DNA of 64,000 bases from Lentibacillus halodurans (GTDB lineage Bacteria > Bacillota > Bacilli > Bacillales > Amphibacillaceae). The notes beneath the pieces were generated by a model. That model was not told where the DNA came from. It saw nothing but the letters and a program-made list of their open reading frames with translations, and did not search any database. Numbering within the stretch: the first letter of the stretch is position 1; each line of letters starts with the position of its first letter. Made by a program: the position numbers and the translations under genes. This document shows positions 46,076 through 54,844 of this stretch, one piece after another. The stretch covers positions 1 through 64,000 of the forward strand of contig NZ_FOJW01000010.1 of NCBI RefSeq assembly GCF_900112045.1, given 5' to 3'.

Positions 46076-47065
46076 CTACTGCAATTTAACAAGTGTTCTC
46101 CCACGTACGTTACCATTCAAGATATCCCTTAATACATTAGGAAGTTCGTTTAATGAAATTTCTTCAACCAAGTCTTCATGCAGCATGGCCGGTTTAAGAT
46201 CATCGCCAAGACGATGCCAGATGTTTACCCGCTGATCCATTGGGTACTCAACTGAGTCGATACCAAGCCAATTAATGCTTCTTGAAATGAAAGGAATTAC
46301 TGTTGTTGAAACCTCTGTCCCACCTGTTAAACCACATGTAGCGACAGACCCGCCATATTTCAATGTGCTCAGAATGTATTGAAGTGTTTTACCGCCTACA
46401 GGATCAACAGCTCCAACCCATTTTTCGTCACGCACTGGCGTCTGATCTGTATCAACGATCTCCTCGCGATTAATAACATCTTTTGCTCCTAACCTTTTTA
46501 AATAATCCGTTTCACGGGATTTACCTGTACTGGCTGTAACGTCATAACCTCTTTTAGCCAGCATATTGACGGCAATACTGCCCACGCCGCCTGTAGCACC
46601 TGCAACCAAGACAGGACCCTGACCGGGTTTCAAGCCATTATCTTCAAGCCTTTGGACGGATAACCCTGCGGTAAAACCAGCTGTCCCAAGGATCATAGCT
46701 TCTTTTAGAGACAAGCCTTTTGGCAGGGGAACTACCCAATCTGCAGGTACTCGGGCCACTTCGCTAAACCCTCCAGAATGGCCTGTGCCTAATTGGTAGC
46801 TCGTCACAATGACCTCATCACCCACTTCAAACCGACCATCTTGTGAATCAATTACGGTGCCTGCTAAATCAATGCCTGGTATTAAAGGGTAAGATTCGAC
46901 AAATTGTTGATTGATGGCTACTATTCCGTCTTTAAAATTAACACTGGAATAAGCAACACGAATGGTTAAGTCGCCTTTCGGTAAATCACCCATGTGCAAT
47001 TGTTTGACATTTAAATTCGTCTGATCACCGATTTGATCGAGTACTAGTGCTTGAAACGTATCCAT
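46076..47065 (-). CDS. yhfP: YhfP/AcuI-type acryloyl-CoA reductase-like MDR protein
   Basis: This zinc-free MDR enzyme of the YhdH/YhfP/AcuI group reduces acryloyl-CoA or quinones with NADPH. It has LVLDQIGDQTNLNVKQL at the start, VAYSSVNFKDGIVA, the Rossmann motif GATGGVGSIAVNML and GGTEVSTTVIPFISRSINWLG. At 329 residues the length is as expected. The start is at ATG 47065 with AAGGGAG upstream at longer spacing. It is single; the reading on the opposite strand is a shadow. Confidence 0.87.
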   Translation of the reverse strand: MDTFQALVLDQIGDQTNLNVKQLHMGDLPKGDLTIRVAYSSVNFKDGIVAINQQFVESYPLIPGIDLAGTVIDSQDGRFEVGDEVIVTSYQLGTGHSGGFSEVARVPADWVVPLPKGLSLKEAMILGTAGFTAGLSVQRLEDNGLKPGQGPVLVAGATGGVGSIAVNMLAKRGYDVTASTGKSRETDYLKRLGAKDVINREEIVDTDQTPVRDEKWVGAVDPVGGKTLQYILSTLKYGGSVATCGLTGGTEVSTTVIPFISRSINWLGIDSVEYPMDQRVNIWHRLGDDLKPAMLHEDLVEEISLNELPNVLRDILNGNVRGRTLVKLQ

Positions 47066-47400
47066 ATTTTAAACAAACTCCCTTCATAACAGCTAGTCAT
47101 CTAAAAATTTAATGATGGTATTCACAAATACAAGTACTGTTGTTTATTGTAGCAATCAATTGAGGCGTTTATAAATTAATATGCTTTATAGGAAAGCAGC
47201 GCAGTGAAATTCACGAATCCATTTCTGTTAGACTTGCGATAACAACTGGATATATCCCAGTATTTAAGCCAAGTCCTAAGGGATCATTATTTTAAAAATG
47301 CTAACCTTTTTGTTAGGGCGTTCAATTGGAGACGTTTCAAACTCACATGGCACAATAATTGTTCCTGCCGTTATTACCTTGTTCTTTCCGCAGACGACGA

Positions 47401-48388
47401 TCACCTTTCAGTTTTTTTCGCCAATGGCATCTGATTCAAAAAACCCATTTTAATCATCAAGTTCAAAGTATCTTCACCATATAAACCTATTTCCGACATC
47501 AGTCTTCCAAAATCAACACCGATATCCTTTCTCATGACGGTTGAAAGCGCTGTCGCATAATGCCCCATGATCATTGATACAAAAACAGATATTTTGAACA
47601 GCATTAAACGATCTGAGAATGGGGGAACTGTACTATCCGTCACATCACTTTCCAGTGTTTGCAGATGAGGCAAGTCATGCCTGTCCAACAAGTCCTGCAT
47701 GACTTCAAGATGTTTTTTTGTGAGTTGCTCACCACGCTTAAAATGTTTTTGTAGCTGTTTTGATGACGTAATTTGGACAAAGCTGTTCAGCAATTCTTTT
47801 TTCACTTCCACATGCCGGAAACATGCTGTAATCCTTGTAATCTCCATAGTATTTAACGGACGGTTCCCTGAAAACCATCCGCCTACAAACGATTGGTCCT
47901 GAACCTTCTCAATACTGCCAGGCGTTGGGACTTGAATTTTCGGGTTTAACAGCCCCTTTTTGTCCATAAGGCCAGTGAGTTCCTCAATCAAATCAACTGT
48001 ACGCGTCAAACACGTATAATAGTACTGACGCACATCAGCATGTGTCGATTCGGCCAGAGCGACAGTGTAAAGTGTACCGGCATCTTCCGCCAGCGAATAT
48101 TTCAATAACAGGATAAACGAGTCATTATATAGGGGGGGGTGCTGTCATATTAAAATCTTCACCCGAAAAACCTTGCGGAAGCGGGTGATTATAGTGGCGA
48201 AATAATTCCCTAGCCCCATCCACTTCGTATGTAGCTAAACTTAGTGCATGTTCAAATGAATGTTTTATATCTGTATCATTGGCAATTTTGATCAAATATT
48301 TGGTGAATCCGACTGCCATCGTATTACCAAGGTAAGAACTCCAAAGATTTGTAACTTCCTGTGCCGTTAATTGTTCTGTATTATCCAA
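47401..48388 (-). pseudogene. DUF3231 family gene with a frameshift in a G8 tract
   Basis: This is the third DUF3231 gene of the window. The first segment (from the TTG at 48388, 8 bp after GGAGG) reads TEQLTAQEVTNLWSSYLGNT up to NMTAPPPI and stops. The second frame continues with YNDSFILLLKYSLAEDAG to the end at 47401. The break is at an 8-base G run (C8 on the coding strand), 48132-48139. Removing one base restores APPLYNDSFILL, which lines up with NAPRLYSDAYIL in the paralogue at 36102-37112. It may be a real mutation, a slippage-prone tract or a base-call error. Confidence 0.8.
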
Positions 48389-48482
48389 TGATAACGCCTC
48401 CAGCATTTAAAAGTCTAATTTATTTTTCCCTTCAGTTCATGAATGTATTCAAGCAGCTAAAAGGTCTAAGTATAATAATGAG

Positions 48483-48511
48483 TTGACGTCGTAAAAGCTA
48501 TCCGCTATAGT
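48483..48511 (+). promoter_or_regulatory. SigA promoter of the GntR-ABC operon
   Basis: TTGACG (48483-48488) and TATAGT (48506-48511) are 17 bp apart, a near-consensus sigma-A promoter. The -10 box overlaps the left arm of an inverted repeat. Confidence 0.8.
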
Positions 48512-48527
48512 TATATACATAACTATA
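48506..48527. promoter_or_regulatory. Operator of the GntR/YtrA-type repressor
   Basis: The perfect dyad TATAGTTAT/ATAACTATA with a 4-base centre overlaps the -10 box. Another CTATATAAC copy follows at about 48543. It lies 45-65 bp before the GntR gene, so autoregulation is likely. Confidence 0.7.
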
Positions 48528-48571
48528 TAACCGTAATACTATATAACCATTATCAAGGTGGTGATTGCCCA

Positions 48572-48940
48572 TTGATTAAGCCGTTTAATAATCATAAACC
48601 TATTTTCCTGCAGGTTCGCGAACAAATTGAAGATCAAATTTTAAACAACCAGCTGAAGGAAGATGATCAGGCTCCTTCAACAAATCAATTGGTTAATGTT
48701 TATAAAATCAATCACGTTACAGTTTCAAAGGGGATAACACAGCTGGTTGATGAAGGGATATTGTACAAAAAACGAGGGGTCGGCATGTTCGTCACTGAAG
48801 GTGCAAAAAGAAAACTTATTCAAAAACGAAAGAAAGCTTTTGTGGATGATTACGTTGTCAGGCTCATCCAGGAAGCGAATAAGCTGGAAATATCGGAAAG
48901 CGAAATCATTTCGCTCATCAAACACGTAAAAAGGAAGTGA
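48572..48940 (+). CDS. GntR family regulator, YtrA/YhcF subfamily
   Basis: This short GntR repressor has 122 residues. The winged helix occupies the first ~75 residues (PIFLQVREQIEDQILNNQL, STNQLVNVYKINHVTVSKGI, LVDEGILYKKRGVGMFV). Only a short helical tail follows, which is typical of the YtrA group that controls adjacent ABC transporter genes. The start is TTG, 8 bp after AAGGTGG. Its stop is 5 bp before the ATPase start. Confidence 0.88.
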   Translation: MIKPFNNHKPIFLQVREQIEDQILNNQLKEDDQAPSTNQLVNVYKINHVTVSKGITQLVDEGILYKKRGVGMFVTEGAKRKLIQKRKKAFVDDYVVRLIQEANKLEISESEIISLIKHVKRK

Positions 48941-48945
48941 TCAGT

Positions 48946-49818
48946 ATGAAGCTTGAAGTGGAAGTGAATAACGTGTCATTATACTATAACGGTTTTGCAG
49001 CATTGAAAGATTGTTCTTTTAGAATGGAAAGCGGAAAAATCTATGGTCTGCTTGGACGAAATGGTGCGGGGAAAACGTCCCTCCTTACATTGCTCGCATC
49101 CTTCCGGAAAGTAACGGAAGGTTTCATTGAAATTGGTGGTGAAGATCCCTTTGAAAATGCCAAAATCATGCAGCATGTAGCATTTCATTACGAAACCGAC
49201 TACAAAGAGGAATGGGAAAATGTCAAGGGTATGCTTAAAAATGTTGAACGGTACCGTCCATATTTTGACCGGGATTATGCCCTATATCTGGCGGATCGTT
49301 TTAAACTGCCATTGAAAAAACCGATTAATAAACTTTCCAAAGGGATGCAATCCGCACTTGAGGTAACGATGGGGCTAGCAGCACGGGCACCAATCACGAT
49401 TTTTGATGAGACCTATCTCGGCATGGATGCACCAGCACGAGAAATTTTTTATCAAGAACTGCTGGAAGATCAGACAAATCATCCGCGCACCATGATTTTG
49501 TCAACACATCTTGTTTCAGAAATGGATTATTTATTTGATGACGTCATTATGATTGATCAAGGATTATTCGTACTGCACGAAGACTACGAAACACTGGTGT
49601 CTAAAGGCGCATCGATTACCGGTCCTGCAGAGGAAGCAGATAAATTTGTCAGTGGTATGACCCAGCTCAACGAACAGCATTTAGGAAATACAAAAGCCAT
49701 TATGGTTTATGGTGAGTTGGATGATGCACGCAGAAGCGAAGCACAGCGAAGAGGTTTGGAGGTTGGTCCTATTTCCCTGCAGGACTTATTCATTCATTTA
49801 ACAAGTGAGGAGGTTTAA
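48946..49818 (+). CDS. ABC transporter ATP-binding protein (YtrB-like)
   Basis: This is the ATPase of an ABC-2 exporter, 290 residues. Walker A is GLLGRNGAGKTSLL, the signature is LSKGMQSALEV, and Walker B is ITIFDETYLGMD with a Glu in the catalytic position, followed by STHLVSEMDYL (switch His). The usual LSGGQ is replaced by LSKGM. It is coupled to the upstream GntR regulator and the downstream permease (gap 1 bp). ATG 48946 has AAGGAA 9 bp upstream. Confidence 0.9.
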   Translation: MKLEVEVNNVSLYYNGFAALKDCSFRMESGKIYGLLGRNGAGKTSLLTLLASFRKVTEGFIEIGGEDPFENAKIMQHVAFHYETDYKEEWENVKGMLKNVERYRPYFDRDYALYLADRFKLPLKKPINKLSKGMQSALEVTMGLAARAPITIFDETYLGMDAPAREIFYQELLEDQTNHPRTMILSTHLVSEMDYLFDDVIMIDQGLFVLHEDYETLVSKGASITGPAEEADKFVSGMTQLNEQHLGNTKAIMVYGELDDARRSEAQRRGLEVGPISLQDLFIHLTSEEV

Positions 49819-49819
49819 T

Positions 49820-50592
49820 ATGAGTCAAAGATCTTTTTTCTCTAAAATTGCGATTGATATGTTTACCTTACAAATGAAGTGGACCTTGTGGTTTTTATTT
49901 TTTGTTGCATTGGCCCATATCATTTTCATTTTCATAAATTCTGGGAACTCAATGATGGACTTTATGGCGTTTTCACACGGTTCCGCCAAAATTTATATGC
50001 TCGTGATTGGGCTTCTTTCAGTATACGCATTTCTGACATATTATGTCCATCATGGTTTAACCAGAAAAGATTATTTTATAGGATCAGCTATTTCCGCAGC
50101 CGGAATTGCCCTTGTAATGACATTTGCTGTAACGCTATTAACCGGTTTGGAATATCCCTTTTGGGAATAATTGATTCACCGGTAACACTGGATCGATCGT
50201 TAACTGGAAATGGCGATAACAGTATTGGTATCTTTTTGCCAAAAGACATTATGGATTCATCCATACTTGTTCATAGCAGCAGCTGGTTAGTATCATTTTT
50301 TATGTATGGTTTAAACACACTTGCTTATTATGTTGTCGGCTGGATGATTAGTGCAGGCTTCTATCGATTTGGCTGGTTTATCGGATTAGGATTTATCGTA
50401 TTGTCGTTCGTATTTATCACGACTGGTGATTTGCTTTGGGGAACTGAATTGGATGAACCGTTATCTCATTGGCTGCCATTCGATTCGATCAGCCTCCCGC
50501 TTTATGGATCATTTATTGGTACCATCATGATTGTAGGGGTTATGCTTTGGCTTATTCGAATGTTCACCCGAGACGTGACGATTAAAATGTAA
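49820..50592 (+). pseudogene. ABC transporter permease with a frameshift
   Basis: From ATG 49820 (after GAGGAGG) the reading gives FFVALAHIIFIFINSGNSMM and ends at LLTGLEYPFWE and TAA. Another frame continues directly with LGIIDSPVTLDRSLTGNGDN and runs to TAA at 50592, with SWLVSFFMYGLNTLAYYVVG and LPLYGSFIGTIMIVGVMLWL. Adding one base near CCCTTTT at about 50157-50163 joins the frames (EYPFLGIIDSP). The product would be a ~257-residue, six-helix permease. The partner ATPase is intact. Either the permease is broken or there is a sequence error. Confidence 0.78.
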
Positions 50593-50612
50593 AGCCATAA
50601 CACCCAATATTT

Positions 50613-50643
50613 AATTGGCAGGAGGGGGGCTTCCTGCCAATTC
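50613..50643. terminator. Bidirectional terminator
   Basis: AATTGGCAGGA pairs with TCCTGCCAATT with a 9-base loop. It lies between the ABC operon (plus) and the aldehyde dehydrogenase (minus). Confidence 0.75.
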
Positions 50644-50679
50644 AATTTTCATCAAATCTCCAAGGTCTTCTCAGAAGTT

Positions 50680-52176
50680 TTAATCACTTTCTCCGCCTTC
50701 TGGAATATAAGGTAAACTTAACGTATCCGGTAAATTGATGACATGTGTTTCGATATAGGCCAGCAGCCCTTCTTTTCCATATTCCCGTCCAATCCCGGAT
50801 TGTTTCACACCACCGAACGGGAAACGGACATCCAAGCCTTGAACGGCTGCTGTATTAATCATTGTCGTGCCAGCCTGTATGCGTCTGGCAATTTTAACAG
50901 CGTGCTCTTCTTTACCCCAAACAGAACTGGTTAAGCCATAAATGCTGTCATTGGCCAATTCAAGTGCATGCTCATCATCATCAAATGGCAAGATCGGCAC
51001 AGTTGGTCCGAATTGCTCTTCCACAACGATCGGGTCTTTATAGTCAGCGCCCAGTACTACGGTAGGCTGCATAAAATAGCCTTTGTCATATAAATCCTGA
51101 TCAAGTACTTTTCCAAGTTTTATGACCTCTGCACCTTTACGTTCGGCATCGTCAACCAAGTCTTGAACAACCTCCGTTTGCTTCTTGTTGTTGACAGCTC
51201 CAATCGTGACATTCTCATCGAATGGATCACCGACACGAATCCACTTGTTGGCGGCTTCAATGTATTTTTCCACGAACTTATCATATATTTTACGGTCAAC
51301 ATAAATTCGCTTAGCAATCATACAAATTTGGCCTGCTGTCAAAAAGTTGGAGATGACTAACCGGTGCATCGCTTCTTCATCATCAACATCAAAATCATCC
51401 AACACAACCGCAGCATCGTTGCCGCCCAATTCCAGCGTCATATTCTTAATCGTGTCAGCGGCGGATTTCATAATATCTTTTGCTGTTTCAGTGCCACCCG
51501 TAAAAGCAATTTTAGCGACTTTTTCATTTGATGTCAGCTCAACCCCTACATCCGCTTCACCGTGCACCAGATTCAAAACACCAGGCGGAAATTCATCCGC
51601 AATGATTTCAGCTACTTTGCTGACGGCTAATGGGGCCAAAGGACTTGGCTTGAGAACCATAGTGTTGCCGGCCAACAAAGCGGGGGCAATTTTTATCGTT
51701 GACAGTGAAATAGGATAGTTCCATGGCGAAATAGCGGAAACAACGCCAATCGCATCCCTGGCAATAATCGTTTTGCCGCCACCATCATGTTCGTTGATCT
51801 CACTGCTCAGTACATCTTTCACATTATCACACGCAAATTCCATCCAGGCTAACGAAACACCAATTTCACCTTCTGAATCATAAACCGGCTTCCCATGTTC
51901 CCTGGAAAGAAGCTGGGCAATCTCGGGTGTCTTATCTTTAATGGTTTGAATAGCTTTTCGCATTCGTTCGATACGCTCGTCAAGCGCTGACTTCCGCCAG
52001 CTGGCAAAAGCATCATTTGCCGCATCAATCGCCTTGATCGTATCTTCCTTCGTATTAACCGGTGCATACCCAACGACTTTATCCGGATGTGCCGGGTTTT
52101 CCCTTGGTTCCTGCTTTTCAGCCTTGTATTTTTCGCCATTGATAATCGCATCAATGACGACTGGCTTGTCTGACAT
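50680..52176 (-). CDS. NAD(P)-dependent aldehyde dehydrogenase
   Basis: This aldehyde dehydrogenase superfamily enzyme has 498 residues. It has the cofactor loop AFTGGTETAKDIMKSA, the catalytic Glu in LELGGNDAAVVLDD and the catalytic Cys in TAGQICMIAKRIY. WNYPISLSTIKIAPALLAGN and PTVPILPFDDDE are conserved. The substrate is not settled; succinate-semialdehyde or a general aldehyde are possible. The ATG has AAGGAAGG upstream at good spacing. It is single, with a bidirectional terminator after it. Confidence 0.9.
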   Translation of the reverse strand: MSDKPVVIDAIINGEKYKAEKQEPRENPAHPDKVVGYAPVNTKEDTIKAIDAANDAFASWRKSALDERIERMRKAIQTIKDKTPEIAQLLSREHGKPVYDSEGEIGVSLAWMEFACDNVKDVLSSEINEHDGGGKTIIARDAIGVVSAISPWNYPISLSTIKIAPALLAGNTMVLKPSPLAPLAVSKVAEIIADEFPPGVLNLVHGEADVGVELTSNEKVAKIAFTGGTETAKDIMKSAADTIKNMTLELGGNDAAVVLDDFDVDDEEAMHRLVISNFLTAGQICMIAKRIYVDRKIYDKFVEKYIEAANKWIRVGDPFDENVTIGAVNNKKQTEVVQDLVDDAERKGAEVIKLGKVLDQDLYDKGYFMQPTVVLGADYKDPIVVEEQFGPTVPILPFDDDEHALELANDSIYGLTSSVWGKEEHAVKIARRIQAGTTMINTAAVQGLDVRFPFGGVKQSGIGREYGKEGLLAYIETHVINLPDTLSLPYIPEGGESD

Positions 52177-52550
52177 CTAAATCCCTTCCTTTCCTATCGT
52201 TTGTTCGGTATTTATCAACTAACAATTCTGCTATTATTTTAACTGCGATAAAAAATATCATACAAGAAATGTGTTTGCATGAAACTGAAACACACACCTG
52301 GTAACACATAATCATATAGTGAACACATAACAAGAATGCGGCATAATATGATACAAGTGATCAAATATGGCTTTACAGCAAAATGAAATTTTTCCATCTG
52401 GGATTATTAAAAATGTCTTCATTAAACGTATGCAGGAAAAGAGCCGTAATGCTTACACCACATTCAAACCCATTCCCGTAATGAGAATGGGTTGACCCAT
52501 TTTGAAAGGAGAGCTAACCACCCTATTCACGAGCAAGATTGATGGAGTGG
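52177..52550. other. Intergenic region next to the second toxin gene
   Basis: No longer gene is seen. A hairpin AACCCATTC/GAATGGGTT lies at 52467-52493. It could be a structured part or end of an antitoxin RNA from the plus strand or an unrelated terminator. Confidence 0.4.
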
Positions 52551-52554
52551 TTAA
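52514..52554. terminator. Bidirectional terminator overlapping the second toxin stop
   Basis: CTAACCACCCTATTC pairs with GATGGAGTGGTTAA with a few mismatches, and the toxin TAA codon (52551-52553) is part of the stem. On the plus strand it is followed by TTCTTT. This arrangement is the same as at the first toxin locus. Confidence 0.6.
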
Positions 52555-52631
52555 TTCTTTCGGTTTGACAAGATCGCAGCCACTAATGACCCAAAGGAAA
52601 TCATTAGAACCAGCGATTCAAATACTGTCAT
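52551..52631 (-). CDS. Holin-like small toxin (candidate type I toxin), second copy
   Basis: This gene encodes 26 residues: MTVFESLVLMISFGSLVAAI followed by LSNRKN. It has the same build as the product at 5099-5185: a short polar start, one membrane helix with the LMxxFGxL pattern, and a positive tail. It matches the Firmicutes holin-like toxin family. ATG 52631 has GGAAGGA about 9 bp upstream, and a TTCC/GGAA pairing in the leader may hide it. The stop codon lies in a terminator hairpin that can also serve an RNA from the opposite strand. Toxic action and antitoxin are inferred. Confidence 0.7.
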   Translation of the reverse strand: MTVFESLVLMISFGSLVAAILSNRKN

Positions 52632-52815
52632 GTGTTGTCATCCTTCCCTTTTGAATCAGGAATTTTCAAAGGTCACCCTTTACAGAAACATTAACCATAA
52701 ATTCAGATTTGCTGGAGTAATCATGTCTAATACATAATGTTTTTGATATCCTTTTTATATTGCGATGATGTTTAAGGCTATGCAGATGCCGGCTTGTCCT
52801 ATGACAATGCTTGTA

Positions 52816-52853
52816 AAAACCAAAAGAAGACCAAGCGTCAGAGCTTAGTCTTC
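52816..52853 (-). terminator. Terminator of the HTH gene
   Basis: On the minus strand GAAGACTAAGC/GCTTGGTCTTC is followed by TTTTGGTTTTT. The stop codon of the HTH gene lies in the stem. Confidence 0.8.
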
Positions 52854-53261
52854 CTCAATATATATACATTCGTGCAATGGTGGGCGTCCTAACACAAGCC
52901 ATAATTTGATGAATAACTCAAGCCTGGGCTGTGAGACGTTATTGAATATTTTACTGATATTTGGCGGCTGCATGTCTAATTGCTCGGCAATATCCTTTAT
53001 GTAAATATTTTTCTTTTTGGCTATTTCTTTAAACCGGTTTTTAATGACCGGCTGCTGGCTGTTTTCCATGAATGGATTGATAGCATCAAAATGGCTGATC
53101 TGTTCCATTTTATCAATAACAGAACCCACCACAAAATCCTCAATTTTATAATTGTCATGTCTGTTTTTATCTCGATGGCGGTTGATTAAATTTTCTAACT
53201 CAGTCAGTTCTTTAAGCTGGTTATACGTTTCATCTTTCAGTTGGATTGTTATTTCTTTCAT
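52845..53261 (-). CDS. HTH (Cro/CI-type) DNA-binding protein
   Basis: This 138-residue protein starts with a ribbon-helix-helix-like region (EITIQLKDETYNQLKELTEL, residues ~1-50), followed by a linker. A helix-turn-helix of the XRE type follows (RFKEIAKKKNIYIKDIAEQL, DMQPPNISKIFNNVSQPRLE, residues ~77-125). The end has PPLHECIYIEED. The target is unknown. The ATG has AGGTGAT just upstream. A small plus-strand open frame with a strong ribosome-binding site lies directly upstream on the other strand. Confidence 0.78.
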   Translation of the reverse strand: MKEITIQLKDETYNQLKELTELENLINRHRDKNRHDNYKIEDFVVGSVIDKMEQISHFDAINPFMENSQQPVIKNRFKEIAKKKNIYIKDIAEQLDMQPPNISKIFNNVSQPRLELFIKLWLVLGRPPLHECIYIEED

Positions 53262-53313
53262 GTATAGATCACCTCAGAGCCGGACAAGCTATAGCTGAAA
53301 GGAGGATAACCGA

Positions 53314-53405
53314 TGGCAGACCTTAAATTCGCGCTTCAAAATGATAAAGAAGAAGATGTGATTAATGTTATACACGAAACATTTGATAAAGGCAGAAATG
53401 GATAG
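53314..53405 (+). pseudogene. Small open frame with a likely one-base frameshift
   Basis: An ideal AAAGGAGGATAACCG site precedes ATG 53314, but the frame ends after 15 codons (ADLKFALQMIKKKM). The adjacent frame continues with NDKEEDVINVIHETFDKGRN and stops at 53405. One extra A at the AAA of 53339-53341 would give a continuous 30-residue acidic protein, starting ADLKFALQNDKEED. The family is unknown. It may instead be a 15-codon leader peptide. Confidence 0.4.
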
Positions 53406-53839
53406 GGTTCTGACGGACAATTGAACCCATCCGTTTTAAAGAAAGCTCTCTTTATTTATATTCCCTGCCTTAACGAAAAATACCTTTTTTGGTACGATTC
53501 CCCTTCCCCCTTACCATAAGGCTGTAGCACAGAGCAGTCCGAACATCAATTTTCTCCCGCTTTTATACAGATTTATCCAGTTCACCAGCACGATAAACTT
53601 ATACTAAGATTTTATCCGCTAAACGATTTATTTCTATGCTTCTATGATAAATAAATAATTATAAAAATATTCATTTTTTAAGGTATGTAAAAAGTGGCGA
53701 CACTTTCGCCACGCTATGAAGGAACTTTTGGCATTTGCTATTAAATTAATTTCTAATAAAAGCATTTTTCTATATTCTTCTTCCATAGACGTTTATAATA
53801 AAAGTTGTCATTTATAATACAGAAATAAGGAGAATGGCT
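53406..53839. other. Intergenic region before the hydroxyacyl-CoA dehydrogenase
   Basis: No gene is visible. Two TATAAT-like boxes lie at about 53791 and 53813, before the AAGGAG of the downstream gene; a matching -35 is not clear. Confidence 0.4.
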
Positions 53840-54742
53840 ATGGATTATCAGAGTATTACTGTCGCGGGCAGCGGCGTATTAGGAAGTCAGATTGCCTACC
53901 AAATTGCGTTCGAAGGATTTGATGTATCCGTATACGACATTAATGATGACGCAATAAAAGATGCAAAAGAAAGAATCGCGAATTTGAAGCCACGTTATCA
54001 GAAAGCTGCGAAAGCAAGTGAAGCAGATGTCAATGCAGCATATAACCGTATTTCCTTCCATACTGATTTATCAGAATCAGCTCGTAATGCAGATCTCGTG
54101 ATTGAAGCGATTCCTGAAGTTGTCGATATTAAAACTGATTTTTATAAAGAATTAGGGCAAGTGACTCCTGAAAAGACTGTTTTTGCAACGAATTCTTCTA
54201 CGTTAATGCCAAGTCAATTTGCAGAAGCAACTGGCCGTCCGGCGAAATTTTTGGCATTACACTTCGCCAATGAAATCTGGAAAAACAATACAGCGGAAAT
54301 CATGAAACATCAAGGAACAGATCCAGAAGTATTTGATGACGTGATTAAATTTGCAAAAGCTATTGGAATGGTTGCTTTGCCATTACATAAAGAACAGCCT
54401 GGCTATATTTTGAATTCGTTATTAGTCCCGCTTTTGGAAGCCGCTCAAAAGCTTCTGGTGAAGGAAGTTGCTGATGTGGAAACAATCGATAAAACATGGA
54501 TGCTGGCAACAGGAGCACCTCAGGGCCCATTTGCCATCCTGGACGTTGTAGGGATCAAAACCGCCTATAATATTACACTTGCAAAAGCGGAAAAGACAGG
54601 CGATCAGGAGTTCAAAAAATTAGCCGAGTTATTGAAAACAGAGTATATCGACAAAGGAAAACTTGGAAAGGAAACGGGAGAAGGGTTCTACACATACCCT
54701 GAGCCGAATTTCATGGAAGAAGATTTTTTAAAAAATGAATGA
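53840..54742 (+). CDS. 3-hydroxyacyl-CoA dehydrogenase (3-hydroxybutyryl-CoA type)
   Basis: This NAD-dependent dehydrogenase of the HCDH family has 300 residues. The Rossmann loop is VAGSGVLGSQIAYQIA, DLVIEAIPEVVDIK and FATNSSTLMPSQFA are typical, the catalytic His-Glu pair is in LALHFANEIW, and GEGFYTYPEP closes the C-terminal domain. The usual hydroxybutyryl-CoA HFFNP stretch reads HFANE, so the specificity may differ. ATG 53840 has AAGGAG 7 bp upstream; the ATG at 53834 is only 1 bp from it. It is monocistronic with a terminator. Confidence 0.86.
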   Translation: MDYQSITVAGSGVLGSQIAYQIAFEGFDVSVYDINDDAIKDAKERIANLKPRYQKAAKASEADVNAAYNRISFHTDLSESARNADLVIEAIPEVVDIKTDFYKELGQVTPEKTVFATNSSTLMPSQFAEATGRPAKFLALHFANEIWKNNTAEIMKHQGTDPEVFDDVIKFAKAIGMVALPLHKEQPGYILNSLLVPLLEAAQKLLVKEVADVETIDKTWMLATGAPQGPFAILDVVGIKTAYNITLAKAEKTGDQEFKKLAELLKTEYIDKGKLGKETGEGFYTYPEPNFMEEDFLKNE

Positions 54743-54805
54743 ACATGTCTTTAAACACTAAGAAACAATCATAAACGGTGAAGACATAGAAACAGCCTAT
54801 GTTTT

Positions 54806-54844
54806 AAAAACAGTCCGTTTCGAATAAATTGGACTGTTTTTTAA
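54806..54844 (+). terminator. Terminator after the dehydrogenase gene
   Basis: AAAAACAGTCC pairs with GGACTGTTTTTT across a 15-base loop. Confidence 0.82.

Noticed and set aside
47547-47562. cre-like TGAAAGCGCTGTCG
   Set aside because: It lies inside the DUF3231 coding region and has mismatches at the conserved end, so it is probably chance.
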